A stretch of DNA of 64,000 nt from Clavelina lepadiformis (taxonomy: Eukaryota > Chordata > Ascidiacea > Aplousobranchia > Clavelinidae): positions 22,328,479-22,392,478 of the forward strand of contig NC_135243.1 of assembly GCF_947623445.1 (NCBI RefSeq), given 5' to 3'. Each line of letters opens with the position of its first letter. Positions within the stretch are counted from its first letter, which is position 1. A program made the position numbers and the translations under genes. The notes under the pieces were generated by a model. The model was not told the origin of the DNA, did no database searches, and was given only the letters and a program-made list of their open reading frames with translations. Positions 61,776 through 64,000 of the stretch are shown piece by piece.

Positions 61776-62517
61776 GACTGTCGTACTTAGCTAAACAAGA
61801 AATATAAAACAAGTCATCGTTTCTTGCAATAACATATTCAGATTCATTGAAGGGATATCATCACCCAGCTTGAAACATAGACTTCTCGTGCTAATCTCTG
61901 ACCTGCCTGACCAACTGCTTGGCCACCCTTGGTAAATACACTTGAGTGACATTTTTCAATCACCTTTGATAAAGCTGGGCCCATATATTTACGTCGTAAC
62001 ATCTTTATCGCAAGCGATGTTTAAGATTTCTTTACTTTATGTCTAAAGCAAACAACATAGTCTGATAATATTTGTTGACAGCGCTTTTGTTTCTGACAAT
62101 TAAAAATTAACCTTTTATGTATAACATTTGAAGAGGTTTCTTTCCTGCTTACTTGTGACCTCCAGCGTAAAAAATTAACAATTTATGTTAAATATTTTTG
62201 GGTCTTTGTTACTTTTTTGTGGGTATAGGTTTCGTGGGTTTACCTTATGTCTGAAATAGTGACACGTAACTCATGAATTGTAAAATTGTCATCAAATTTT
62301 GTAATGCTGGCATATCCACAATTGCAAGATTCTCAAGGAGCTGTATGACGTTATCCCGTAACGATAACATACCCTAAAAAATAAAATCAACAATAAAATC
62401 AACTAAGTCAGTTTCGTTGGTAAAGTAATATCAATAAAAACGTAATTCACAGAAATGCAAATACCGATTTTACTGATTAGAACTTCTACCTCACGCAGTA
62501 GTATAAAACGTTTTTCG

Positions 62518-62586
62518 GCCCAATGGTGAAGTGTTCAGGAGGTCTACCTCGTAAAGGAGCAACCAGGGTTCGGTACCCATTTGGGC
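62518..62586 (+). ncRNA. tRNA-like sequence (possible tRNA-derived SINE head or tRNA pseudogene)
   Basis: 69 bases whose ends pair like an acceptor stem (GCCCAAT with TTTGGGC, 6 of 7 pairs). An A-box-like TGGTGAAGTG lies near the 5' side and a B-box-like GGGTTCGGTACCC near the 3' side, at tRNA-like spacing. The anticodon arm does not fold convincingly and the T stem is imperfect, so a functional tRNA is unlikely. Confidence 0.25.
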
Positions 62587-63860
62587 AACAGTAGTATCAC
62601 CCTTAAGCAACGATATAAACAACGCTTGCTCCTGTTCAGTTATTCTGATGAACAGTTCTAAATTCCGGCAGCACCATATAGAAAATAAGCAGGTGCGTCA
62701 ATCGGACTTGGAGCATTAACTAGTTCAGTAACCGGGCTCGAATGGCGAGGAATCATTGCCGAATTTTGATGAAACGTGTGATAGCGTACCACAGTAATTT
62801 CGATGAAGCAAATTCATAAATATCTTCCAGCAAAACTACTCAGAGGTAGACACAGTGTGGTAGACACGTGTGGTTTATGTAAGCAGGAGAATTGCATGCT
62901 TGTAACGACAAAAGATTGGTTTTATGCCGTGCAAAGTGTTTCACTACATTGTCAAAGTAAAACGAATGGTATTATCTATAAATAGCTACAAATTGTGTAA
63001 AACAAGCAACGAAATGACTCCAGCTAAAATTTTTCTTGAATGCTGAAATGACTAATTTTTTTAAGAAATGGTGGCATCAAAATAAAACGAAATTCTGTAA
63101 TCATTGGTGTTTTTATTGCAGGGTCTTCTAAATGTAATACCCTTATACATGCAAATGGTCTTCATTGTCAACCAATACTACATCCTATGCTTGCTCAAGT
63201 AGTCTATTTATTGTAGAGATTCATTCTATAATTTAGCTAACTTCTGTATGCAGCAGACATCTAAGAATTCATCACCACTGCTTAGAAACATGGGATTTGA
63301 ATGCAGATAAAATTTATTAGAATGGAATCATTTCAAAACAAGAATAATTACACAATACGATTGAAATTCAAATGTTGATAATTGAGTTGAAGATGTTTCA
63401 TTAATAATCTGTAAAATCCGATCCGACTTCTATAACATTCTAAAAAATTTATAAAAAAAATTTTTTGAATGATTAATTAAATACTATTTTTTATAGAAGT
63501 TATATAGTATTGCTATATTTTCCTTAAATAACAAAAATTAACACGGGTTAAATATACTATAGGATAAATGACGTATTGCTTGTAATTTTCGTATACTAAT
63601 TATGCTATTGTACATCCACCAACCGTTTTTGTTTTTACGGAAAGTCTGTACGGTTTAAATCGGTAGAGTTTTGGAAGAATTAGCCCAGATCCCGTAATAC
63701 CTGGAAAAGGTAAAAAGTGCTATGATATGTAAACTGTAAGAAGCTATGAATACGTGAAATGTAGATGCCAGATAGATGTATGATGCCACGACAAAGTTTT
63801 CGACAATACAGTAAAACCTGCGGGTGTGATACAATGACTGATTCGTTAATAATAGTACTT

Positions 63861-63925
63861 AATTACTTCTTAATAAGTAATTTAAACGATTCAACAGCAA
63901 TTTATCGACCGTGGTGTCGATAAAT
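63861..63925. repeat. Two adjacent perfect hairpins
   Basis: First: AATTACTT (63861-63868) and AAGTAATT (63875-63882) with a 6-base loop. Second: ATTTATCGAC (63900-63909) and GTCGATAAAT (63916-63925) with a 6-base loop. They could be an end of a small inverted-repeat element cut by the window edge, or chance in AT-rich DNA. Confidence 0.6.
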
Positions 63926-64000
63926 GATTGAGGGAATCCGCGCCTGTCAACACCGGTTGCAGTAAAGCGTGTGACGTCAGCTTTTATCCTATTGTCGTCA

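Larger units (their letters stand above)
61776..64000. other. 5' flank of VIT-CUB gene D and window edge
   Basis: No supported gene. It contains a tRNA-like stretch (62518-62586) and two adjacent hairpins (63861-63925). Any promoter of gene D should lie at its left end. Confidence 0.5.

Overview
The window is AT-rich, intron-rich eukaryotic DNA with metazoan gene families: xanthine dehydrogenase and secreted VIT/CUB proteins. Short introns, high AT content and chordate-like sequences suggest a compact invertebrate genome, plausibly an ascidian tunicate. That placement is inference; no taxon-specific marker was found. All host genes lie on the minus strand.

Left half (1-36.4 kb): a tandem segmental duplication with a period of about 17.8 kb. 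Each unit reads, left to right: a broken 3' fragment of a CUB gene, an AT-rich spacer, a complete 30-exon xanthine dehydrogenase gene (4100-14290 and 21875-33439), and a 5' flank. A deleted LTR retroelement sits at the end of the first unit (16575-18397), and the tail of another copy opens the window (1-595). The end of the second unit (around 36441-36450) carries the same target site without the element, so the array has at least three units, one of them off-window to the left. The second xanthine dehydrogenase copy has gained a piggyBac-type TTAA insertion in an intron, a 328-base intron 1 insertion and a fold-back element about 270 bases upstream of its start codon. Both genes read as intact.

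Right half (36.6-61.8 kb): a tandem array of four paralogous genes, each with a signal-peptide exon, a second exon of exactly 265 nt, and one long exon. I read the product as a secreted VIT domain (the N-terminal domain of inter-alpha-trypsin inhibitor heavy chains) followed by CUB domains and a Ser/Thr-rich mucin-like linker, with no von Willebrand A domain. Three genes carry four CUB domains plus a fifth CUB-like region. The fourth is cut short in CUB2 and ends after CUB1 and a long linker. The CUB fragments inside the xanthine dehydrogenase duplication derive from the 3' end of the first of these genes.

The remaining spacers (39.7-44.6, 47.5-53.4, 56.7-59.0 and 61.8-64.0 kb) hold no gene I can defend. 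They do contain a retroelement relic, an imperfect ~350-base tandem repeat, a tRNA-like stretch and short hairpins. The two halves are linked by shared duplication history and by one LTR family found in both. No functional link between urate formation and the VIT-CUB proteins can be read from sequence.
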